Assembly (NCBI GenBank): GCA_001828545.1
Contig: MHYW01000007.1
Location: 1-11,518, forward strand
Length of the DNA: 11,518 bases
Direction of reading: 5' to 3'
From: Planctomycetes bacterium RIFCSPHIGHO2_12_FULL_52_36
Lineage (GTDB): Bacteria; Planctomycetota; Brocadiia; Brocadiales; Bathyanammoxibiaceae
Shown here piece by piece: positions 1-5,691 of the stretch (position 1 is its first letter; each line of letters begins with the position of its first letter). The notes beneath the pieces were generated by a model, which was not told where the DNA came from, ran no database searches, and saw only the letters and a program-made list of their open reading frames with translations. A program made the translations under genes and the position numbers.

Positions 1-200
1 GAGTGGAGTTGCCCGGTTGCCTTTACACGGAAGAGGTATTTCATCAATCCCCCCGCGGCCACGGTAATGACCAGGGTACAGGCCAGTGGCTTCACTTCCC
101 CAGGGTTGCCGAAGTAAAGGGCGACGGCAAGGGGCAGGAGCATACTGGCCCCCAGTAGCACCAGTAACCCTCCAATGGTAGATAAGACCAGGGAGTTCAT
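1..200 (-). CDS. trkH: Trk potassium transporter membrane subunit, N-terminal fragment
   Basis: The ATG lies at 198-200 and the frame stays open for 66 codons to the left window edge, so the C-terminal part is missing. The translation begins MNSLVLSTIGGLLVLLGASM and holds two hydrophobic segments (about residues 4-29 and 38-56) separated by a short charged loop, ending in a basic LFRVK stretch. This pattern of an LL-rich first helix ending in LPLAVALYFG and a second helix before arginine is typical of the start of TrkH/KtrB-type K+ channels, which form the pore that the cytosolic RCK protein TrkA gates. The gene starts 66 bp after the trkA stop on the same strand, which supports the call and a trkA-trkH operon. 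The ribosome site is weak (GGCAGG about 9 nt upstream). With so little protein visible, the assignment rests largely on the neighbour. Confidence 0.72.
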   Translation of the reverse strand, partial: MNSLVLSTIGGLLVLLGASMLLPLAVALYFGNPGEVKPLACTLVITVAAGGLMKYLFRVKATGQLH

Positions 201-266
201 CCTGCAATACCTGCCAGGTTAGAGAAGGGAATGGGTAGAGGGTTCATCTGTCGTATATTGGAGTAA

Positions 267-1619
267 TTATCCCTTCGTGAAAAGGGATTGAATCTTTTCC
301 CTGCCATGTGGTGTGGTAAATACTATGGCCCGGTCCCCGGAGGCTACTACAAAATCGCCATGGGGCAATATCATCTCCCCCTTTCTTATGATGGCCCCCA
401 GTATGGAGCCTTTAGGGAAGTGTACGTGCCTCAGGGCCTTATCCGCCATCTTTGATTCCTTTTCCACCACCATCTCTATCGCCTCTGCCTCGCTCCTGTC
501 AAAGAGTTTTACCATGGAGAGGATGGGGCCGCGGATTATGTGCTGGAGGATGGAACTCACGGTAAAGAGCCTTGGGTTAATCACCACGTCCATCCCTATG
601 GAGCCGAAGATGGGGACGTAGTCGGGTTCCTTGGTAATCACTATGGTCTTCCTGGCGTACTGCTTTTTGGCCAGGAGGCAGGAGAGGATATTGGCCTCCT
701 CGTCCTCTGCGGCCCCCACAAAGAAGTCTACTGCCTCGGACGTGACCTCCTTGAGGATTTCTGTCTCTGTGGCGTGCCCGTGGAGTATGGTGGCCTCCGT
801 GAGCCTGGAAGCGGCCAGGTGTGCCTTGTCCTCATCTGGTTCTACGAGGACTACCACCTTGACCCTCTTTTCCAGCAGTTGGGCTAATTGTGTGCCCACC
901 CTGGTGGCGCCGTAAATGATTACCCGTTGTGTCTCCATTGCCCTGCGGTTCACGATGGGCAGGAAGAAGGGCAGGCCGGCCCTCGCTACCAGCACAAAGA
1001 TAGTGTCCTCCGGCTCTATCTGGGTCTGTCCCGTGGGGATGAGCATCTCGTCTTTACGCTGGACGGCAACTATCAGGAAGGAGTCTGTGGAGCTGAATTC
1101 TTTGAGTTCCTGGAGCTTCCTGCCGACTATGGGGGCGTCCGGAGGGACATGGAATCCCCTGAAGAGGATGCTGGCCTCGGCGAAATCCGCCACATAGTTG
1201 GCCCCAGGCGTCTCTATCACTTTAAGGATAGAGTCCACGGTTATAAAATCCGGGTTTATTATGTGGTCTATAAAGAATTGCTTTTCCCTGAAGAATGAAC
1301 CTTCCCTGGTGTACTCCTCATTCCTGAGTCTCGCAATCTTCCTGTCCACCCCGTACCAGTGGGCCAGCAGGCAGGCGGCCAGGTTCACCTCATCACTGTC
1401 CGTGACTGCCAGGACTATCTCCGCATCCTTTATCCTGGCCGTTTCAAGGACGCCGGGGGTGCTGCCACTCCCCGTTACCAGGAGGACGTCTAGCTTTTCG
1501 CTTATCCTGCGTGCAATGTGGGGGTCTTTCTCTACCAGGGAGACGTCATGTCCCTCACTGGAGAGTTGTTTGGCCAGATTGGACCCTACGGCGCCTGCAC
1601 CTACTATGAGTATGTTCAT
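267..1619 (-). CDS. trkA: Trk system potassium uptake protein, cytosolic RCK subunit
   Basis: This is a peripheral cytosolic regulator that binds nucleotide (NAD(H) or ATP/ADP) and gates the TrkH potassium channel. The 450 residues match the usual TrkA length and form two RCK units. The first Rossmann domain begins at residue 1 with the glycine motif GAGAVG (7-12), an acidic residue ending strand 2 (E30) and the AVTDSDEVNL segment (71-80). The first RCK_C domain spans about 137-218. The second Rossmann domain carries YGATRVG (236-242), VEPDED (259-264) and AAEDEEANI (303-311). The second RCK_C domain runs from about 365 to the end. The first glycine motif is canonical and the second is degenerate (GATRVG), as in many TrkA proteins. 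The ATG at 1617-1619 has a good AGAGGG ribosome site 8 nt upstream. trkH follows 66 bp downstream. Upstream the gap is filled by a heptamer-word repeat, so its promoter, if separate from the HEAT gene, is not obvious. Confidence 0.95.
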   Translation of the reverse strand: MNILIVGAGAVGSNLAKQLSSEGHDVSLVEKDPHIARRISEKLDVLLVTGSGSTPGVLETARIKDAEIVLAVTDSDEVNLAACLLAHWYGVDRKIARLRNEEYTREGSFFREKQFFIDHIINPDFITVDSILKVIETPGANYVADFAEASILFRGFHVPPDAPIVGRKLQELKEFSSTDSFLIVAVQRKDEMLIPTGQTQIEPEDTIFVLVARAGLPFFLPIVNRRAMETQRVIIYGATRVGTQLAQLLEKRVKVVVLVEPDEDKAHLAASRLTEATILHGHATETEILKEVTSEAVDFFVGAAEDEEANILSCLLAKKQYARKTIVITKEPDYVPIFGSIGMDVVINPRLFTVSSILQHIIRGPILSMVKLFDRSEAEAIEMVVEKESKMADKALRHVHFPKGSILGAIIRKGEMILPHGDFVVASGDRAIVFTTPHGREKIQSLFTKG

Positions 1620-1627
1620 CTTCTATT

Positions 1628-1633
1628 CCCTCT
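1628..1633 (-). promoter_or_regulatory. Ribosome binding site of trkA
   Basis: The minus strand reads AGAGGG eight nucleotides before the trkA ATG. It lies between the start codon and the first heptamer unit of the intergenic repeat (which begins at 1635), so the repeat stops one base short of the translation signal. Confidence 0.7.
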
Positions 1634-1634
1634 T

Positions 1635-1839
1635 TTAGGGGTTAGAGGCTAGGGGTCAGGGGTTAGGGGTTAGGGGTTAGGGAAATCCAAATTCCAAAGC
1701 TCAAATGTCAAGTCAATGTCAAAGTTCAAATGCCAAATGTTTTTGGCCTCTAGTTTTCTTTGGAATTTGGATTTTGGATTTCATTTGTCATTTGGACTTT
1801 GACATTTTCCCTAGTCCCTAATCCCTTGCCCCTAATCCC
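1635..1839. repeat. Heptamer-word inverted repeat filling the HEAT-trkA gap
   Basis: On the plus strand the left arm starts with seven consecutive 7-nt units (1635-1683) that are variants of TTAGGGG, three of the later units being identical or nearly so. It continues with units of the form NNNNCAA (AATCCAA, ATTCCAA and similar) up to about 1738, with two shortened units. After a short spacer (about 1741-1758) the right arm is built from TTTGGAT-like units (1759-1779) and then eight units in exact 7-nt register (1784-1839) that pass from TTTGNNN to TAATCCC. The right arm is the approximate reverse complement of the left, so the region can fold into one long imperfect hairpin. It starts 1 nt from the trkA ribosome site and ends 3 nt before the HEAT stop codon. 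No ORF or terminator with a T-run is seen. Confidence 0.85.
1638..1682 (+). other. Telomere-like G-rich tract, possible G-quadruplex
   Basis: The plus strand has five GGGG runs plus a final GGG run (from 1638-1641 to 1680-1682), mostly spaced by TTA, TCA or similar 3-nt loops, with one longer interval. Runs of four G with 3-nt loops meet the usual sequence rule for an intramolecular quadruplex. The G-rich strand is the template for trkA transcription; the RNA leader would be C-rich. Folding is inferred, not shown. Confidence 0.55.
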
Positions 1840-1842
1840 TGT

Positions 1843-4029
1843 TCAGGGGACGGGTGGTCCCTCAGTTCTACCTCCCAGGGCATGGGCCTTGCGCGTGCCC
1901 CTTTCTGCCAGCTCCAGGTACTTACTCTTGAAGTCAGGTCCGCCCAGTTCAGGGTCTTCCATTAAGAAGGCGTCTATCGCCTTCACGACCCTGGCATAAT
2001 TACCTTGTTCAAACAGGGCGTTCAATACCTCCAGTCGCCCTTTCCACCATTCTTTTGAGCATTCCGGGAGTTCTTTCATCCAACGGGCATAAAGCTCCAG
2101 GAGGCGGTCATACTGTTTCATCTCCATCAGACACAGGACAAGACCTGTCTTTATCTCCATGTCGGTCTTATTATGTTCCGAGAGCCCGTCGTAAAGTATC
2201 ATAGCCTTTTGCCAATCCTTCTGGAGGCGGTATATTTCGGCCAATTTGAGCCGGCTGTCCCACAGTTTTTCTTTATGGTGCTCTGAGGTGGAAAACTGGG
2301 CGAGTTGCCGCTCCAGGACCTGGATGGCACGCCTGGGATCTTTGTTATTACATAATATGTCTGCTAGTTGTCCCAGGGCCTCAAAGGACTCTATCTTCAG
2401 CTCCAGGAGTGCCTCCGAGGTCTGTTCTACCACCTTTTTGTCTGAATCTGTCAGCAGTTTCATGAGGGGATCAAAGGCCTTTTCGCTCCCAAGCTTTCCG
2501 AGGGCCCCAGCCGCCGCCTCTCTGACCCTGGCAACGTTATCGGATAGTAGACCCACCAGGGGTTCTACTGCCTGCACGTCCCTTAGATTCCCCAGACTAT
2601 CGGCGGCATACCATCGCACCCTCTCTTCTTTATCCTTCAAGGCGGTAATAAGCGGTGTAACGGCCCTTGGGTCTTTAATCCTCCCCAGGGCCACGGCAGA
2701 GGCCTCCCTGAGCTTGGCCTCCTCTCTGTTCAGGAGTTTTGATAGGGGTTCCACCGCCTTTTGATTGCCTATCTGACCCAGGGACTCGCAGGCCGCTATT
2801 ACCAGGGCTGTGTCGTCGTGCTTCAGGGTGTCTATCAGGGCGTCTACCACCGGGCCCTGACGGAACCTCCCAAGGACTCTGGCAGCCCGCTCCCTAACCG
2901 AGGCTTCTTCGTCGTTTAATACGGTAATTAAGGGGTCCATCGCCTTTTCATCCCCAATCTCACCGAGGGCCTGGACTGCCGCCGCACGCACGTCTTTTTC
3001 CTTATCGGCCAGGAGGACAATGAGGTGGGGGAATACGCTGGGGTCGTTTAATTTAGAGATTTCTTTGATGGCGAAGAGGCGCACCTCCGTATGCCCCTGT
3101 TTCACGGCCTCTAACAGGGGTTTCAGGTTCTTCTGGCTTACGGCATCGGACAGGAGGGTAATGGTCTTCTGGGCCACTTCCTTTCTCAGGGATTCATTCT
3201 CACTCCTTAACTCCTTACTGGTCTCCTCTAGCCTCTCTACCATGTCGGCCAGCCACTGCTCTCTGGATTTGACCTTATTAAGGTTCCACCATGCCTGCCA
3301 CTTCTCCACGTCCTTACCAAAGGATTGCATGGCCATAAGGCTTAGGGACTCCAGGGCGGCCTCCCTGAGTTCTTTCGTCGGGAGTGGCCCTACCTCTTGA
3401 ACTTTTGAACCCTTAACCCCTTGAACTTCTACCCCCAGTAGGGCCAGGAGTGGCTCTACTGCCTCCTTATCCCTGGTCTGGCCCAGGGCCCTGACGAGGA
3501 GTACTTTTGCGGACACAGGGTACCTAGGTTCCTGGAGTTGAGCGGCCATCTGCCCTACGGCCCTGGGTGTGCGGAGTCTACCCAGACTCTGGCAGGCTGC
3601 ATCTCTTACCTCTTGCTCCTCTTTCTGAAGGAGTTCCATGAGTGGCGCCACTGCCCTATCGTCCCCCTTAAAACCGAAGGCCTTTATAACGGTAACCAGT
3701 GCCTCCCTTTCTTGTGCCTTATCTCCTGCCTGTACACCATTGGGGGCAGGCACACCTTTCAGGATATTTAGGAGGGGTTCAATGGCGGCTGGATGGTTCG
3801 TGCTCAAGAGGGAGATGGCGGCCGAACTACGGGTGGCCAAATCGGGGGAATATAACTGCCGCAGCCATCTTTCAATATCTGCAACAGGCGGTGTGGCAGC
3901 ACCACTGGTGACAAAAACGGCGGCACCGCCTGGCGTCTGGGGGCCTACCTCTGCCTTTAACGGTAAGACCCAGAGTTGAAGGCTGATAAAAAGAAATAGA
4001 CACAAAACAGATACAGACACTCGTCTCAT
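1843..4029 (-). CDS. Secreted HEAT-repeat / TPR-like scaffold protein
   Basis: This 728-residue protein has no recognisable catalytic motif. It starts with a signal peptide (basic MRR, hydrophobic core to about 22, likely cleavage after LPLKA at 26), so it should act outside the cytoplasmic membrane. HEAT/PBS-lyase-type repeats occupy about 55-235, then a tryptophan-rich stretch and a short predicted coiled coil (about 260-290, KELRSENESLRKEV). A second solenoid (316-546) has an exact 31-residue period with the pattern VRxxAAxALGxxxDxxAVxPLxxLL. The C-terminal part (about 550-710) looks like TPR-type helix pairs. Such proteins normally act as protein-protein scaffolds. The ATG at 4027-4029 has an AGGA ribosome site 4 nt upstream and a promoter about 40 nt upstream. 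A loop at residues 199-212 is encoded by an octamer tandem repeat. The specific role is unknown; the flanking trk and pyr genes give no firm clue. Confidence 0.85.
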   Translation of the reverse strand: MRRVSVSVLCLFLFISLQLWVLPLKAEVGPQTPGGAAVFVTSGAATPPVADIERWLRQLYSPDLATRSSAAISLLSTNHPAAIEPLLNILKGVPAPNGVQAGDKAQEREALVTVIKAFGFKGDDRAVAPLMELLQKEEQEVRDAACQSLGRLRTPRAVGQMAAQLQEPRYPVSAKVLLVRALGQTRDKEAVEPLLALLGVEVQGVKGSKVQEVGPLPTKELREAALESLSLMAMQSFGKDVEKWQAWWNLNKVKSREQWLADMVERLEETSKELRSENESLRKEVAQKTITLLSDAVSQKNLKPLLEAVKQGHTEVRLFAIKEISKLNDPSVFPHLIVLLADKEKDVRAAAVQALGEIGDEKAMDPLITVLNDEEASVRERAARVLGRFRQGPVVDALIDTLKHDDTALVIAACESLGQIGNQKAVEPLSKLLNREEAKLREASAVALGRIKDPRAVTPLITALKDKEERVRWYAADSLGNLRDVQAVEPLVGLLSDNVARVREAAAGALGKLGSEKAFDPLMKLLTDSDKKVVEQTSEALLELKIESFEALGQLADILCNNKDPRRAIQVLERQLAQFSTSEHHKEKLWDSRLKLAEIYRLQKDWQKAMILYDGLSEHNKTDMEIKTGLVLCLMEMKQYDRLLELYARWMKELPECSKEWWKGRLEVLNALFEQGNYARVVKAIDAFLMEDPELGGPDFKSKYLELAERGTRKAHALGGRTEGPPVP
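2391..3087 (-). repeat. Seven to eight 31-residue HEAT repeats (93-bp period)
   Basis: Within the HEAT protein the conserved valine or leucine that opens each unit falls at residues 316, 347, 378, 409, 440, 471, 502 and 533, an exact step of 31 residues with no insertion or loss. Each unit has the two-helix pattern with an ALG-type turn and a (V/M/F)xPL second helix. The earlier part of the protein (about 55-235) has the same type of unit but is interrupted by insertions. Confidence 0.85.
3397..3436. repeat. Octamer tandem repeat inside the HEAT coding sequence
   Basis: Plus-strand units of 8 nt start at 3397, 3405, 3413, 3421 and 3429. Four begin with TTGAAC or TTAACC; the fifth (CTACCCCC) is more diverged. 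They encode the low-complexity loop GVEVQGVKGSKVQE (residues 199-212), which falls between the end of one HEAT unit (EPLLALL) and the next helix (LREAALESL). The words resemble those in the intergenic repeat downstream of the same gene. Confidence 0.7.
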
Positions 4030-4033
4030 TTAG

Positions 4034-4037
4034 TCCT
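4034..4037 (-). promoter_or_regulatory. Ribosome binding site of the HEAT gene
   Basis: The minus strand reads AGGA four to five nucleotides before the ATG at 4027-4029. It fixes the start that gives a complete signal peptide. Confidence 0.6.
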
Positions 4038-4067
4038 GCGCACTCCAAACCTTGACTTGCGTAGCCA

Positions 4068-4096
4068 ATAGTATCAGAACCTCTACCGACGGTCAA
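4068..4096 (-). promoter_or_regulatory. Sigma70-type promoter for the HEAT gene
   Basis: On the minus strand TTGACC (4091-4096) and TACTAT (4068-4073) are separated by exactly 17 nt. Each box differs from the consensus by one base (TTGACA, TATAAT). Transcription would start near 4060 and give a leader of about 30 nt before the HEAT ATG. The site lies in the largest gap between unrelated genes, where a new transcription unit is expected. Confidence 0.65.
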
Positions 4097-4099
4097 TAG

Positions 4100-4123
4100 A
4101 GACGCCGTCTAAGACTCGTAGAC
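4100..4123. promoter_or_regulatory. AGAC/GTCT word cluster just upstream of the -35 box
   Basis: Three AGAC words (4100, 4112, 4120) and GTCT (4107) lie within 24 bp. The first pair forms a perfect odd palindrome AGACGCCGTCT (4100-4110) and an overlapping pair forms GTCTA-N7-TAGAC (4107-4123). The cluster ends 3 bp from the -35 box of the HEAT promoter, a place typical for an activator or repressor site. The binding protein is unknown and the cluster may be chance. Confidence 0.35.
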
Positions 4124-4219
4124 TTAAACGATGATACTGCTCTAACTGACAAGTGGAAAAAGGCGTCCAATTACCGTGATGGCTTCATTGTGGGTGGGAT
4201 ACTGAGGAGGTAGATTAAA

Positions 4220-4254
4220 AATTACAAATTTCAATTTGCAATTTGTAATTTTAT
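4220..4254. repeat. A/T heptamer palindrome over the pyrI stop codon
   Basis: Five 7-nt units in exact register (4220, 4227, 4234, 4241, 4248) are variants of ATTTGNA/AATTNCA. The block is also an inverted repeat: 13-bp perfect arms at 4218-4230 and 4240-4252 with a 9-nt loop. The pyrI stop codon (4251-4253) lies in the right arm. On the minus strand the hairpin ends in TTTTT and so could act as a weak intrinsic terminator for pyrI, although the stem is almost all A-T. Confidence 0.7.
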
Positions 4255-4700
4255 AGTAATTCAATATCTTCCCCTTCCATAACCCTTTCACAGTAGTGGC
4301 AGCGGAGGCGGACGGGGGTTTTTTTTACCACCTTCAGGCGGGTTGGGATGCGTTCATGGTTAGAAATACAGTTGGGGTTAAAACACTTCACGACGCCAAT
4401 AAGTTCCTCGGGCAGGCTCACGGGCCTTTTTTCTACCGCCTCAAAATCCTTTATGATGTTTAGTGTGGCATTGGGGGCGATGAGGGCTATCTTATTGACC
4501 TCCTCCTGGGTGAGGACTTTACCCTCTATCTTAATAATGCCTTTCTTACCCAGGCGGCGGCTGGAGAGGTTCATCCCCACCAGCACCAGCTTGCCTTCTT
4601 CATGGATGTTTAAGATGGAGGCTACCTTAAAGGTGCTTTTACTGTCAATGTGGTCTATGACCGTACCGTCTTTTATGGCGGAGACCTGGAGTTGTCTCAT
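4251..4700 (-). CDS. pyrI: Aspartate carbamoyltransferase regulatory subunit
   Basis: This is the non-catalytic chain that binds nucleotide effectors (CTP, ATP) and joins PyrB trimers into the allosteric holoenzyme of pyrimidine synthesis. The 149 residues match the family (about 150). The N-terminal allosteric domain starts with QVSAIKDGTVIDHI (5-18) and includes the GMNLSSRRLGKKGIIKIEG stretch (42-60). The C-terminal zinc domain has the four cysteine ligands in the usual arrangement: CFNPNC (C106, C111) and CHYC (C134, C137), with NPNCISNHE intact. The ATG at 4698-4700 has an AGAGG ribosome site about 10 nt upstream. pyrB lies 62 bp upstream on the same strand, with a strong hairpin in the gap. 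The stop codon is embedded in an A/T palindrome, so the last codons are part of a repeat. Confidence 0.96.
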   Translation of the reverse strand: MRQLQVSAIKDGTVIDHIDSKSTFKVASILNIHEEGKLVLVGMNLSSRRLGKKGIIKIEGKVLTQEEVNKIALIAPNATLNIIKDFEAVEKRPVSLPEELIGVVKCFNPNCISNHERIPTRLKVVKKTPVRLRCHYCERVMEGEDIELL

Positions 4701-4710
4701 ATCCCATTAA

Positions 4711-4715
4711 CCTCT
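4711..4715 (-). promoter_or_regulatory. Ribosome binding site of pyrI
   Basis: The minus strand reads AGAGG ten nucleotides before the pyrI ATG. It follows directly after the pyrB-pyrI hairpin, so folding of that hairpin leaves it exposed. Confidence 0.45.
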
Positions 4716-4724
4716 TTCATTTGC

Positions 4725-4758
4725 AGGGGCATCCGCCTCAGGCGGACAACGTGCCCCT
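4725..4758. repeat. Hairpin element between pyrB and pyrI (REP-like)
   Basis: The arms AGGGGCA (4725-4731) and TGCCCCT (4752-4758) pair perfectly, and inside them TCCGCC (4732-4737) pairs with GGCGGA (4741-4746) around a TCA loop, leaving one 5-nt bulge (4747-4751). That gives 13 base pairs, most of them G-C. Neither strand has a T-run after it, so it is not a standard terminator. Its GTAGGGGC...GCCCCT ends resemble the dispersed GTAGGGGC-type palindromes seen in many bacterial genomes. It may protect the pyrB message end or tune the pyrB to pyrI ratio. Confidence 0.7.
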
Positions 4759-4762
4759 ACTA

Positions 4763-5689
4763 TTATTCCTTTGCCCCTAGCACTGCGGCTAGCAGTGCCT
4801 TTCTGACGGGGATACCACTCTTGGCCTGTTGGAAATAGACCGCATACGGGGTCTCGTCCAGGCTATCGTCCATCTCGTCTACCCTGGGAAGCGGGTGGAG
4901 TATCTTAAAATCAGGCTTCACCTTTAGTCCCTCTATCAGGCCCTTACTGAGACGGTATGTGCCTTTAACCTTTTCGTACTCTACCGGGTCGGCAAAGCGC
5001 TCCTGCTGGATACGGGTGCAGTAGAGGACGTCCAGCCTGTGGCTTATCTCCTCAAAGGAGTCATGTTCCGAGTACTTAACCCCCCTTTCCTTGAGTTCTT
5101 CAAGCTGGTCCACGGGCATCCTCAGGGAGGGATGGGAGACGAAGAACATCTGACAGGGGAAGTGGGCAAGGGCATAGGTCAGGGAGTGGACAGTACGGCC
5201 GTATTTCAGGTCGCCCAGGAACCCCACGGATAACCCTTCCAGAGAACCCTTTGCCCTGAGGATGGTGTAGAGGTCAAGGAAGGTCTGGGTAGGGTGCTGG
5301 TTGGTCCCATCGCCGGCATTGATAACTGGGATGCTTATAGTATCAGCCGCAAGCCGCGGGGCCCCTTCAAGAAAATGTCTGAGGACGATTATGTCCGAGT
5401 ATCCTTCTATTATCTTTATTGCGTCTTTAAGGGACTCCCCTTTGGACATGGAGGTGGCCCCGGGCTCTGCAAAGCTGATTACTTCTCCGCCAAGGAGCTT
5501 CATCGCCGATTCAAAGCTCATGCGGGTCCTGGTGGAGGGCTCAAAGAAGAGGGTGGCGAGCACCTTTCCTTTGAGGAGGTCGGGATAACTATGCTCCTCC
5601 ATGTCTCTAGCCATGTTCAGGATGTAGAGGATTTCCTCTATGGTGAAGTCTCTTATAGAGATGATGTCCTTGTTCTTCAAGTTTACCAT
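4763..5689 (-). CDS. pyrB: Aspartate carbamoyltransferase catalytic subunit
   Basis: This enzyme joins carbamoyl phosphate and L-aspartate to give N-carbamoyl-aspartate, the committed step of pyrimidine synthesis. The 308 residues match the family. The carbamoyl-phosphate loop FEPSTRTRMSFE (49-60), the 80s-loop serine/lysine (SMSKGES, 80-86, K83), HPTQ (132-135), the arginine in LKYGRTVHSL (R165), the arginine in LYCTRIQ (R226) and HPLPR (265-269) are all present, so it should be active. The ATG at 5687-5689 lies 2 bp after the apgM stop, and AAGGGA within the last apgM codons serves as ribosome site, which implies translational coupling. pyrI follows, so the holoenzyme is expected to be the allosteric type. 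Other pyrimidine genes are not in the window. Confidence 0.97.
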   Translation of the reverse strand: MVNLKNKDIISIRDFTIEEILYILNMARDMEEHSYPDLLKGKVLATLFFEPSTRTRMSFESAMKLLGGEVISFAEPGATSMSKGESLKDAIKIIEGYSDIIVLRHFLEGAPRLAADTISIPVINAGDGTNQHPTQTFLDLYTILRAKGSLEGLSVGFLGDLKYGRTVHSLTYALAHFPCQMFFVSHPSLRMPVDQLEELKERGVKYSEHDSFEEISHRLDVLYCTRIQQERFADPVEYEKVKGTYRLSKGLIEGLKVKPDFKILHPLPRVDEMDDSLDETPYAVYFQQAKSGIPVRKALLAAVLGAKE

Positions 5690-5691
5690 AT

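Noticed and set aside
201..266. Possible regulatory site in the trkA-trkH gap
   Set aside because: No hairpin, repeat or promoter pattern could be seen beyond a weak ribosome site.
888..1298. Plus-strand open frames opposite trkA
   Set aside because: They are shadows of a clear TrkA with both RCK units; the translations show no domain.
1635..1683. TTAGGGG array as a real telomere or replicon end
   Set aside because: It is internal, imperfect, about 50 bp long and flanked on both sides by intact genes.
1712..1724. TTGACA-like words on the minus strand in the HEAT-trkA gap as a -35 box for trkA
   Set aside because: They are ordinary units of the repeat and no convincing -10 box lies 16-18 nt downstream.
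4725..4758. pyrB-pyrI hairpin as a Rho-independent terminator or pyrimidine attenuator
   Set aside because: No T-run follows on either strand and there is no leader peptide or anti-terminator pairing that I can see.
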